From NCBI GenBank assembly GCA_030600865.1, contig JAUVUS010000214.1, forward strand, positions 1-5,299: a stretch of 5,299 nucleotides of DNA, read 5' to 3'. The stretch comes from Bacteroidales bacterium. Lineage in GTDB: Bacteria; Bacteroidota; Bacteroidia; Bacteroidales; UBA12077. Positions 1-5,296 of the stretch are shown here, piece after piece. Each line of letters starts with the position of its first letter. The first letter of the stretch is position 1. The translations under genes and the position numbers were made by a program. The notes under the pieces were generated by a model. It made no database searches, was not told the origin of the DNA, and saw nothing but the letters and a program-made list of their open reading frames with translations.

Positions 1-42
1 GTATAGTTAATATAAAAAGAGAATAAAATTATATGATGTATA
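1..42 (+). other. AT-rich leader upstream of the TatD-family gene
   Basis: All three forward frames close by position 26 (stops at 4-6, 8-10 and 24-26), so an upstream gene could end here but none can be identified. There is no Shine-Dalgarno sequence and no TAnnTTTG box in these 42 bases. The promoter of the tatD-tcdA pair must therefore lie to the left of the window, or be of another type. The purine-rich, A-rich stretch at 15-28 is typical of sequence ahead of Bacteroidota start codons. Confidence 0.4.
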
Positions 43-720
43 ATGAATTTTTCTGAAAATGTGTTTTTGAATTTTCATGCACATCAGCAGATGCCAGCTG
101 AAAATGAAATTGTTATACAAAGTTTATTTTTACAAAATAATCTTATCACTAAAAATAGTGATAAGATTTTTTTTACAGCAGGTTTGCATCCCTTGCATGC
201 TGATCAGCTATCGGAAAGCAAAATTACAGAGCGTTTAGAAACGTTAATACAAAAAAAATCAATAATTGCTATTGGAGAAACAGGTTTGGATAAATTAAAG
301 GGGGTGGATTGGGAAACTCAAAAAAAAGCTTTTATAGCTCATATTAAGATTGCTGATAAATACAATTTACCTTTAATAGTACATTCAGTTAAGGCGCATA
401 ATGAAGTTTTAAAGTTGAAAATAGAGTTAAAATCTAAAACTCCCTGGGTAATACATCATTTTAACGGGAGTAAGCAAATGGCAATGGATTTTATTAATCA
501 TGGATTTTATTTATCGCTATCTCATCATATAAATAATTCCGGTTCAAAATTAAGTGGCTATCTTGGTGAATTACCTGTCAATAGAATTTTTCTTGAAACA
601 GATGATTTTAATATTAATATTAAGGATTTATATTCTGTAGCAGCAAAAAAGTTTAATATGAATACTGAGAATTTTAAAAAAAAATTAATTAATAATCTTA
701 ATAGTTTATTGAATGGGTAG
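43..720 (+). CDS. compact TatD-family metal-dependent hydrolase
   Basis: This is a 225-residue protein of the TatD family, metal-dependent hydrolases with an amidohydrolase-type TIM barrel. Characterised members are cytoplasmic DNases, and the name does not imply a role in Tat export. The metal-site landmarks occur in order: HxH at H12 and H14, GLHP at 47-50, GETGLD at 78-83 with E79, H114 in LIVHS, H138 in VIHHFNGS, and D187 in LETDD. The Asp that usually precedes HxH is Asn10 here; the metal-binding histidines themselves are kept. At 225 residues it is shorter than the roughly 260 of E. coli TatD. The fold reads through to a normal C-terminal helical region, so it looks like a compact subfamily rather than a truncation. 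The ATG at 43 is the only reasonable start, because upstream ATGs are out of frame. Its last 8 bases overlap tcdA, which suggests coupled translation. The substrate cannot be read from sequence. Confidence 0.87.
   Translation: MNFSENVFLNFHAHQQMPAENEIVIQSLFLQNNLITKNSDKIFFTAGLHPLHADQLSESKITERLETLIQKKSIIAIGETGLDKLKGVDWETQKKAFIAHIKIADKYNLPLIVHSVKAHNEVLKLKIELKSKTPWVIHHFNGSKQMAMDFINHGFYLSLSHHINNSGSKLSGYLGELPVNRIFLETDDFNINIKDLYSVAAKKFNMNTENFKKKLINNLNSLLNG
139..174 (+). terminator. intrinsic-terminator-like hairpin inside the TatD-family CDS
   Basis: A perfect 12-bp inverted repeat (139-150 with 157-168) encloses a 6-base A-rich loop. The right arm runs straight into eight T residues (167-174). This is the textbook shape of a rho-independent terminator on the + strand, although the stem is AT-rich and so only moderately stable. 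It lies within codons 33-44 of the TatD-family gene, about 100 bases after the start codon. Translating ribosomes would normally mask it. Whether it acts as a terminator or attenuator is inference. Confidence 0.4.
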
Positions 721-1435
721 TGAATACTGGCAAGAGCGAACAGAATTATTAATTGGAAAAGACAAAGTTAAGAAACTTAAAAATTCTCATGTTCTGGTTG
801 TTGGATTAGGTGGTGTAGGGACTTATGCTGCAGAAAGCCTTTGCCGTGCAGGAATTGGAGAACTTACTATTGTTGATGGTGATCTTTTGCATCCTTCAAA
901 CAAAAACAGGCAACTTATTGCTTTAGAAAGTACAATGAATAAACCTAAAGCCGAAGTTGTTGGTAAAAGACTCCTTGATATAAATCCTGAGTTAAAGCTA
1001 AATATTATCCAGGAATATATTAAAGATGATCGAATGATTGAGATTTTAGATAAACCATTCGATTATGTTGTTGATGCAATTGATACCTTATCTCCCAAAG
1101 TTTTATTAATATATCATAGTTTACAAAAGGGTTTAAAAATTGTTAGCTCGTTAGGGGCTGGGGGGCGTTTGGATCCGACGAAAGTAATTATTAAAGATAT
1201 TTCAAAATCATATAATTGCCGATTAGGATTATTTTTAAGAAAACGATTACGAAAATTAGGGATATCAAAAGGATTTAAAGTAGTTTTTTCTGAGGATAAA
1301 GCCGACGAAAATGCTGTAATAGTTGATGAGCCAGGAGAAAATAAGAAATCTACTGTTGGAACAATATCATATATGCCACCAATTTATGGCTGCTTTTGTG
1401 CATCTGTTGTTATTAGGGATTTAATTGGAGAATAA
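713..1435 (+). CDS. tcdA: tRNA threonylcarbamoyladenosine dehydratase (TcdA)
   Basis: This is an E1-like (ThiF/MoeB/UBA superfamily) enzyme of 240 residues. TcdA uses ATP to dehydrate t6A at position 37 of ANN-decoding tRNAs to the cyclic form ct6A; in E. coli it works with the CsdA-CsdE sulfur system. Visible features are the Rossmann nucleotide loop GLGGVG at 31-36, the acidic DGD at 55-57, NKNRQ at 63-67 (the adenylation Asn/Arg region), DAID at 121-124, and the family signature GAGGRLDPT at 148-156. These are followed by DISKS and C169-R170. GTISYMPPIYG at 216-226 forms the C-terminal part. No CxxC zinc pairs of the MoeB/ThiF type are seen, which favours TcdA. It is shorter than the 268 residues of E. 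coli TcdA. Its ATG lies inside the end of the upstream gene (8-base overlap), so the two are almost certainly co-transcribed. Confidence 0.94.
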   Translation: MGSEYWQERTELLIGKDKVKKLKNSHVLVVGLGGVGTYAAESLCRAGIGELTIVDGDLLHPSNKNRQLIALESTMNKPKAEVVGKRLLDINPELKLNIIQEYIKDDRMIEILDKPFDYVVDAIDTLSPKVLLIYHSLQKGLKIVSSLGAGGRLDPTKVIIKDISKSYNCRLGLFLRKRLRKLGISKGFKVVFSEDKADENAVIVDEPGENKKSTVGTISYMPPIYGCFCASVVIRDLIGE

Positions 1436-1466
1436 AAAAACATCCGAAGAAAATATACCTCGGATG
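1434..1466 (-). terminator. intrinsic terminator of glnS
   Basis: On the minus strand the stem CATCCGA (1466-1460) pairs with TCGGATG (1447-1441) around a 12-base loop. It is followed directly by seven T residues (1440-1434), 10 bases beyond the glnS stop codon. The T run overlaps the stop codon of the convergent tcdA gene. Read on the + strand, the same hairpin has T-rich sequence only about 13 bases further on, so it probably terminates tcdA less efficiently. Confidence 0.85.
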
Positions 1467-1475
1467 CTCTAAGTC

Positions 1476-3182
1476 TTATTTATTTTTTTTACTCCAGGAA
1501 TCTTTTAAAGGAACAGTTCTGTTGAAAACCAGGCTTCCCGGTTTTGAATCTCCTCTGTCAACACAGAAATAGCCTAATCGTTGGAATTGATATTTAGATT
1601 CCGGTTTTGCATCTTTCAAGCTAGGTTCTAATTTACATCCATTAAGAACTTTTAAAGAATCGGAGTTAATAAATTCTTTAAAATCTTTCTCTTTATGTCC
1701 TACAGGATCTTCATCATTAAATAAACGATCGTATAATCGAACTTCAGCATCAATAGCATGCTTAGAAGAAACCCAATGTAATGTACCTTTTACTTTACGT
1801 TTACTAGCTTCAGAGCCACTGCCACTTTTCGAATCAGGATCGTAAGTACAACGAAGTTCAGTAATATTACCCTTATTATCTTTAATTACTTCTTCGCACT
1901 TAATAATATATGCTGCTTTTAAGCGAACTTCTTTGTCAGGTGCTAAACGGAAAAATTTCTTAGGAGCATCTTCCATAAAATCATCCTGTTCAATAAAAAT
2001 CTCACGTGAAAATGGCATCTCACGAGTTCCCATGCTTTCATCTTCCGGATTATTTTCAATTCTAAGCCATTCTTCTTTATCTTCAGGATAATTAGTAATA
2101 ACTATTTTTAATGGATTTAAAACAGCCATAACACGTGGAGCTATTTTATTTAAATCATCGCGTAAGCTATGTTCCAATAAAGCTACATCAATTACATTAT
2201 CGCGTTTAGCAACTCCTATTGTATCGGCAAACTTTCTGATTGATGCTGGAGTAAACCCTCTTCTTCTAAGTCCTGAGATTGTTGGCATTCGTGGATCATC
2301 CCAACCAGATACCAGATTCTCTTGAACCAGCTCAAGAAGTTTTCGCTTACTCATTATCGTATAACTTAAATTTAAACGAGCGAATTCAATCTGTCGTGGC
2401 CTAATAGTTCCTTCGGTATATAGATGATTTAGTAACCAATCGTATAATGGGCGATGTACTTCAAATTCTAAGGTACAAACCGAATGAGTTATACTTTCAA
2501 TATAATCTGACTGCCCGTGTGCAAAATCATACATCGGGTATATACACCATTTATTTCCCGAACGATGATGTTCCTTGTGTAATATCCTGTAAATGATAGG
2601 ATCGCGCATGTGCATATTTGGCGATGCCATATCAATTTTTGCTCTTAAAACCCGTTCTCCGTTTTTAAATTCTCCATTTTTCATTCGGGTGAAAAGATCT
2701 AGATTTTCTTCAACGGAACGGTTCCTGTATGGACTTTCAGTTCCCGCTTGCGTGGGTGTGCCTTTTTGTTTGCTGATTTCTTCAGAAGCCTGATCATCAA
2801 CGTATGCGAATCCGGTGTTGACTAACTTTAAGGCCCATTCGTACAATTGATCAAAATAATCTGAAGTGAACCTGGCTTCGCCCTCCCAGTTAAATCCAAG
2901 CCAATTAACATCTTCTTTTATTGATTCAACGTATTCTACTTCTTCTTTTTCAGGGTTTGTATCATCAAATCGCAGGTTTGTTTTTCCATTGTATTTTTGA
3001 GCAAGACCAAAATTTAAACAGATTGATTTTGCATGACCAATATGTAAATATCCATTTGGTTCAGGAGGGAACCGGGTACATACCACGCTATTGTTTTTGT
3101 TGTTTTTTAAATCTTCTTCAATAATACTTTCAATAAAGTTTAAAGATTTTTTTCCTTCTGTTTCTTTGTTTTCAGTTCCCAT
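1476..3182 (-). CDS. glnS: glutamine--tRNA ligase (GlnRS)
   Basis: This class Ib aminoacyl-tRNA synthetase of 568 residues attaches glutamine to tRNA-Gln in an ATP-dependent cytoplasmic reaction. E. coli GlnRS has 554 residues. The HIGH motif is H47-I-G-H50 within [12 protein letters not shown], and the KMSKS-type motif is MSKR at 277-280. RFDDTNP at 71-77 is the GlnRS form; GluRS has an RxEDTD-type sequence. The stretch around 217-249 ([26 protein letters not shown]) is also diagnostic for GlnRS. The C-terminal half carries the two anticodon-binding beta-barrels, with [11 protein letters not shown] at 462-472, RLYDRLF at 482-488 and VFNRTV at 552-557. The gene implies direct charging of tRNA-Gln rather than sole reliance on the GatCAB route. 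The ATG at 3182 matches the expected N-terminus. It diverges from folB and has its own promoter and terminator. Confidence 0.98.
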   Translation of the reverse strand: MGTENKETEGKKSLNFIESIIEEDLKNNKNNSVVCTRFPPEPNGYLHIGHAKSICLNFGLAQKYNGKTNLRFDDTNPEKEEVEYVESIKEDVNWLGFNWEGEARFTSDYFDQLYEWALKLVNTGFAYVDDQASEEISKQKGTPTQAGTESPYRNRSVEENLDLFTRMKNGEFKNGERVLRAKIDMASPNMHMRDPIIYRILHKEHHRSGNKWCIYPMYDFAHGQSDYIESITHSVCTLEFEVHRPLYDWLLNHLYTEGTIRPRQIEFARLNLSYTIMSKRKLLELVQENLVSGWDDPRMPTISGLRRRGFTPASIRKFADTIGVAKRDNVIDVALLEHSLRDDLNKIAPRVMAVLNPLKIVITNYPEDKEEWLRIENNPEDESMGTREMPFSREIFIEQDDFMEDAPKKFFRLAPDKEVRLKAAYIIKCEEVIKDNKGNITELRCTYDPDSKSGSGSEASKRKVKGTLHWVSSKHAIDAEVRLYDRLFNDEDPVGHKEKDFKEFINSDSLKVLNGCKLEPSLKDAKPESKYQFQRLGYFCVDRGDSKPGSLVFNRTVPLKDSWSKKNK

Positions 3183-3226
3183 GAAAAAATTAAATTTAAA
3201 TTTTGCTCATTATTTTTTTGAACTTA

Positions 3227-3260
3227 CAAAAGTACAGGATTTTATCCAATGCTGTACAAA
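3227..3260 (-). promoter_or_regulatory. predicted glnS promoter (Bacteroidota type)
   Basis: On the minus strand, TACTTTTG (3234-3227) matches the Bacteroidota -7 consensus TAnnTTTG. TTTG (3260-3257) serves as the -33 element at a spacing of 22 bp, which is at the long end of what is accepted. Transcription would start near 3220, giving a leader of roughly 38 bases before the glnS ATG. No Shine-Dalgarno sequence is present. Confidence 0.6.
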
Positions 3261-3265
3261 TTGTA
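3232..3265. promoter_or_regulatory. nested dyads overlapping the glnS promoter
   Basis: Three inverted repeats crowd this spot. GTACAG (3232-3237) pairs with CTGTAC (3252-3257). Inside that pair, GGAT (3237-3240) pairs with ATCC (3244-3247). TACAA (3255-3259) pairs with TTGTA (3261-3265) around a single base. They touch both the -7 and -33 elements of the predicted glnS promoter and lie upstream of its likely start site. They would therefore act as DNA sites rather than RNA structure. No known regulator is recognised, and short AT-rich dyads can occur by chance. Confidence 0.3.
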
Positions 3266-3273
3266 TTAAAAAA

Positions 3274-3305
3274 TATGTAAAACTGATTTTATAAACTTAA
3301 ATTTG
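3274..3305 (+). promoter_or_regulatory. predicted folB promoter (Bacteroidota type)
   Basis: TAAATTTG (3298-3305) is a full TAnnTTTG -7 match. A TATG (3274-3277), one mismatch from TTTG, lies 20 bp upstream as a candidate -33 element. Transcription would start about 3310-3312, leaving some 20 bases before the ATG at 3330. If the TTG at 3321 were used instead, the leader would be only about 10 bases. Confidence 0.5.
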
Positions 3306-3329
3306 AAATGAATTAAAATTTTGAAACGA

Positions 3330-3680
3330 ATGGGACTGATAAAAGTTGAGAATATGGAATTTTACGCTTATCATGGGCATTTTAAAGAAGAGCAGATTGT
3401 AGGAAACCGTTTTCTTGTAGATTTATCTATTGAAACAGACATGCAGGTTCCTGCAAAGTCAGATGATTTAAATGATGCGTTAAATTACCAGGTGGCATAT
3501 AGTATTGTTAAGGAAGAGATGCAAATAAAATCGCATCTGTTAGAACATATTGCCGGTCGAATATTAGATTCTTTATACCATAATTTTAGTACTATTAAAA
3601 AAGCTACGGTTAAAGTTTCTAAAATGAATCCACCTATGGGAGGTAAGATGGATCGTGTTAGCGTAACTCTGAGTCGTTAG
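3330..3680 (+). CDS. folB: dihydroneopterin aldolase
   Basis: This 116-residue enzyme of folate biosynthesis belongs to the tunnelling-fold FolB family. It converts 7,8-dihydroneopterin to 6-hydroxymethyl-7,8-dihydropterin plus glycolaldehyde, and family members form octamers in the cytoplasm. Visible landmarks are YAYHG at 13-17 followed by an acidic EEQ, LNY at 51-53 (active-site Tyr), HLLEHIA with E72 (the pterin-anchoring Glu), and VKVSKMNPP with K98 (the catalytic Lys), followed by a terminal beta-strand. The length is normal for FolB (about 115-125). A TTG at 3321 could add MKR. I prefer the ATG at 3330 because FolB normally begins a few residues before its first beta-strand and because that start leaves a more usual leader. 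An in-frame stop at 3309-3311 bars any longer start. It diverges from glnS; no other folate gene is in view. Confidence 0.95.
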   Translation: MGLIKVENMEFYAYHGHFKEEQIVGNRFLVDLSIETDMQVPAKSDDLNDALNYQVAYSIVKEEMQIKSHLLEHIAGRILDSLYHNFSTIKKATVKVSKMNPPMGGKMDRVSVTLSR

Positions 3681-3812
3681 GATTTGGTTGTTAGCTTTTG
3701 GCTAAAGGCAAAGAGCTAATTGCTAAAAGCTTTCTAAACAAGGCAAAACAGTGAAAAAATAACTGAAAGGCAGAAAAAAAGATAATTAAGTTAAAGTTTG
3801 TAGATTTTTTTC
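3681..3812. repeat. intergenic GCTAA-rich segment with long imperfect hairpin
   Basis: This gap between folB and the tRNA gene has no plausible gene. Its left part carries several variants of GCTAA (for example at 3701-3705, 3715-3719 and 3722-3726). A 10-bp stem with one G-T wobble pairs 3693-3702 (AGCTTTTGGC) with 3722-3731 (GCTAAAAGCT) around a 19-base loop. No T run follows, so it is a poor rho-independent terminator, though it could stabilise the folB transcript end. The remainder (3732-3812) is A-rich with nothing recognisable. Confidence 0.4.
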
Positions 3813-3820
3813 TACTTTTG
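3813..3820 (+). promoter_or_regulatory. -7 box of the tRNA-Cys promoter
   Basis: TACTTTTG matches TAnnTTTG exactly and is identical to the -7 box predicted for glnS. It ends 16 bases before the mature tRNA, so transcription would start around 3825-3828, leaving a short 5' leader for RNase P. The -33 position holds TTA (3791-3793, 19-bp spacing) instead of TTG, so that element is weak. A TTTG at 3797-3800 is too close (12 bp). Confidence 0.6.
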
Positions 3821-3836
3821 CTGTCCGAATAAAAAC

Positions 3837-3907
3837 GGTCGCGTGGCCGAGTGGCTAGGCAGCGGTCTGCAAAACCGTCCACGGCGGTTCGAATCCGCCC
3901 GCGACCT
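3837..3907 (+). tRNA. tRNA-Cys (anticodon GCA)
   Basis: This 71-nt tRNA folds completely. The 7-bp acceptor stem is GGTCGCG (3837-3843) with CGCGACC (3900-3906). The 3-bp D stem is GCC (3846-3848) with GGC (3858-3860). The 5-bp anticodon stem is 3862-3866 with 3874-3878 (one G-U), and its loop CTGCAAA places GCA at 3869-3871. A 4-base variable loop is followed by a 5-bp T stem (3883-3887 with 3895-3899) and loop TTCGAAT. The discriminator base is T3907, the U73 expected for tRNA-Cys. CCA is not encoded and must be added by nucleotidyltransferase. It has its own upstream -7 box and a downstream terminator, so it appears to be a stand-alone transcript. tRNA 3' ends are frequent integration sites, which matters for the Xre-ImmA genes on its 3' side. 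Confidence 0.98.
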
Positions 3908-3921
3908 CTAATTAAAATTGC

Positions 3922-3966
3922 AAAGCACTGAAAATCAATATGTATTTTCAGTGCTTTTTTGTTTTT
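3922..3966 (+). terminator. intrinsic terminator of tRNA-Cys
   Basis: A perfect 14-bp stem (3922-3935 with 3944-3957) with an 8-base loop is followed by T-rich sequence (3955-3966, broken only by G3961). It lies 15 bases beyond the mature tRNA. The left arm begins with AAA, and on the minus strand it is followed by only a short, interrupted T tract. It may also end the convergent metallopeptidase transcript, but less well. Confidence 0.88.
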
Positions 3967-3985
3967 GGAAACATACTGGAAACAT
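3966..3985. repeat. tandem 9-bp direct repeat, 11-bp period
   Basis: TGGAAACAT occurs at 3966-3974 and again at 3977-3985, one helical turn apart, in the short gap between the tRNA terminator and the stop codon of the metallopeptidase gene. Such phasing is typical of adjacent binding sites on one DNA face, for instance arm-type sites of a tyrosine recombinase, but no such protein is in the window. The function is unknown. Confidence 0.4.
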
Positions 3986-3998
3986 TAAAGACTTTCAT

Positions 3999-4880
3999 TT
4001 ATTCTTTTACAACAAATTTCACCTTAGATTTTTTACTTTCTCCGTAAGGAAAAATGAAAACAAATGCATTGTAAGTACTATTAAAAAAGTGATATTTAAA
4101 TTTTGTACTGCCATTTTCTGTTTTATAAATTAACTCGCCTGTTTTTTTGAATCTCCTTCCATGATAATAGTCCTGTACAAATGGCCACGTATATCCCAAC
4201 TTGCCATTCCATGAAATTTCACCAAACTCTTGTGAAAAGCTATTTGATCGAAAATAATTCCTTACTTCACACATTGGAGCAATTCCTTTTAAAGATATGT
4301 TTTCTAGGACGAGTAAAGCACATTTGCTTTTAGAATATTCTACATAACGTCTTATAGTAGCATGATTAGAAGCACCAAATTTCTTAGCAAGGTGCATAGG
4401 AGATTCAATACTTAAAGGTAGTTTTTTTATCTCTGTTAGAAATCTGTCTTGTTGAAATAACATCGTAGAAGCAAAATAATTCGCTTCTGCCTCAAAAGAC
4501 TCTTTGACACTAGGATCTAGAGTTAAATCATTATCTAAGTATTTAAGAGTTTCTTTTTGCCAAGGAATTACAGAATGGCCACATTCGTGTAATTTAACAA
4601 AATTTTGTCGATTATGACTTTGACTCAAATCAAGATAAATAGTTTTTGTTTCGCGATCTAGCAACCCCCTAATTTTTTCCAATGCAGTTTTTAATGTATC
4701 TGACATTTGAGTTATGAAATCCGAGCTTGTGTCGGATAGGTCAATATTTTTATCGATATTTAATTCTGCATATTCAATTATTATATCAATTGGAGTCGGA
4801 TAGATATCAAATGCTTTACTTGCTTTTAATATTTCAAATGAAATTTTATCAATATCCTTTTTAGTATTGGCATCAATCAT
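3999..4880 (-). CDS. ImmA/IrrE-family zinc metallopeptidase
   Basis: This is a predicted cytoplasmic zinc peptidase of the ImmA/IrrE (COG2856) family. Characterised members cleave a partner Xre repressor: ImmA acts on ImmR in ICEBs1, and IrrE on DdrO in Deinococcus. In the 293-residue form starting at 4880, the zinc motif HECGH is at 98-102. The third-ligand motif EAEANYFA is at 130-137, with E132 the likely ligand. A helical KKFGASNHATIRRYVEY segment follows at about 166-182, as in the family. Residues from about 187 to the end form a beta-rich C-terminal domain that I do not recognise and that may sense a signal. An ATG at 4907 would add nine residues and overlap the upstream regulator gene by 35 bases. 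I prefer 4880, which gives an 8-base overlap and an A-rich leader. There is no signal peptide or membrane segment. It is co-transcribed with the HTH gene. Confidence 0.92.
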   Translation of the reverse strand: MIDANTKKDIDKISFEILKASKAFDIYPTPIDIIIEYAELNIDKNIDLSDTSSDFITQMSDTLKTALEKIRGLLDRETKTIYLDLSQSHNRQNFVKLHECGHSVIPWQKETLKYLDNDLTLDPSVKESFEAEANYFASTMLFQQDRFLTEIKKLPLSIESPMHLAKKFGASNHATIRRYVEYSKSKCALLVLENISLKGIAPMCEVRNYFRSNSFSQEFGEISWNGKLGYTWPFVQDYYHGRRFKKTGELIYKTENGSTKFKYHFFNSTYNAFVFIFPYGESKKSKVKFVVKE

Positions 4881-5217
4881 TCTTTTTTTTATATTTAAGA
4901 TACTCAATAAAATCTAAAACCTCTTTTTCTTCATCAGCATTTAATTTGTCAGCATAAAACGCTATTTTCTTCTGCGCCACAGTTTGTTCTGTTTTTTTCT
5001 TTTTTACAATTATTCCAGCAGCAGCCAATAATGTATCAAGCTCCATTTCGTAAACGTTTGAAAGTTTGTATAACATATTAGCAGAAGGATTTTTTATTTT
5101 ATCATTTTCCAACTGGCTGAGATAAGGATTAGATATTCCTGTGGATTCTTCAACATCTCGTAGAGTTTTGTTTAATTTCTCACGAGCACTTTTTAAGACC
5201 TGTCCTAGTGTTTCCAT
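4873..5217 (-). CDS. Xre-family HTH transcriptional regulator
   Basis: This 114-residue DNA-binding protein has a Cro/C1-type (HTH_3) domain at about residues 5-65. LRDVEESTG (19-27) and SNPYLSQLEN (29-38) form the helix-turn-helix, with the latter as recognition helix. Two further helices lie at about 43-55 and 59-67. A lysine-rich linker (72-75) leads to a C-terminal helical segment (about 83-110) likely to mediate dimerisation. It is the first gene of an operon with the ImmA/IrrE-type peptidase, and the two reading frames overlap. By analogy with ImmR and DdrO, it probably represses its own promoter and other targets until the peptidase cuts it; this role is inference. The ATG at 5217 is supported by the HTH starting right after it and by a good promoter about 25 bases upstream. 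The genes it controls, other than itself, are not in view. Confidence 0.94.
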   Translation of the reverse strand: METLGQVLKSAREKLNKTLRDVEESTGISNPYLSQLENDKIKNPSANMLYKLSNVYEMELDTLLAAAGIIVKKKKTEQTVAQKKIAFYADKLNADEEKEVLDFIEYLKYKKKND

Positions 5218-5241
5218 GGTTTACAAAGTTTTTTGGTGAGA

Positions 5242-5272
5242 CAAATGTAATAATAAATCTAAATATACCAAA
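5242..5272 (-). promoter_or_regulatory. predicted promoter of the xre-immA operon
   Basis: On the minus strand a full -33 TTTG (5272-5269) is separated by 19 bp from a full -7 box TACATTTG (5249-5242). This is the best match to the Bacteroidota sigma-ABfr consensus in the window. The start site would be about 5234-5238, leaving a leader of only about 20 bases without a Shine-Dalgarno sequence. Direct repeats that look like operators overlap it. Confidence 0.75.
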
Positions 5273-5296
5273 TAAAAATCTAAATATCAAATAAAA
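5255..5296. promoter_or_regulatory. direct-repeat operator candidate for the Xre regulator
   Basis: AAATCTAAATAT occurs at 5255-5266 and 5276-5287, exactly 21 bp (two helical turns) apart. Each copy is followed by CAAATAAAA (5269-5277 and 5288-5296), with two extra bases, AC, before it in the first copy. Copy one lies between the -7 and -33 boxes of the xre promoter, and copy two lies just upstream of the -33. Protein bound there would block RNA polymerase. The assignment to this Xre protein is inferred from position. The repeat may continue past the window end at 5299. Confidence 0.55.

Noticed and set aside
33..56. Seven-codon ATGATG mini-frame overlapping the TatD-family start
   Set aside because: It could be a leader peptide, but it is too short to judge, AT-rich by chance, and without a ribosome-binding signal.
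249..684. A runs of 8-9 bases in the TatD-family gene (251-258, 320-327, 676-684) as programmed frameshift sites
   Set aside because: The frame is intact across all of them, and such runs are expected in AT-rich, lysine-rich coding DNA.
43..720. TatD-family gene as a truncated pseudogene because of its short length and Asn10 in place of the usual Asp
   Set aside because: All main metal-ligand motifs are present in order, and the protein ends in a normal C-terminal region.
2593..3294. Three plus-strand open frames (2593-2793, 2921-3124, 3091-3294)
   Set aside because: The first two are wholly antisense to glnS and the third mostly so. None resembles a known family, and glnS is unambiguous.
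3691..3882. 63-codon minus-strand open frame starting inside the tRNA-Cys gene
   Set aside because: It begins within the tRNA and runs through the repeat-rich gap. Its sequence is arginine- and phenylalanine-rich with no recognisable domain, so it is a chance frame.
3918..4133. 71-codon plus-strand open frame
   Set aside because: It overlaps the tRNA terminator and the 3' end of the metallopeptidase gene on the opposite strand. The composition (Phe, Lys, Asn) reflects AT-rich antisense DNA.
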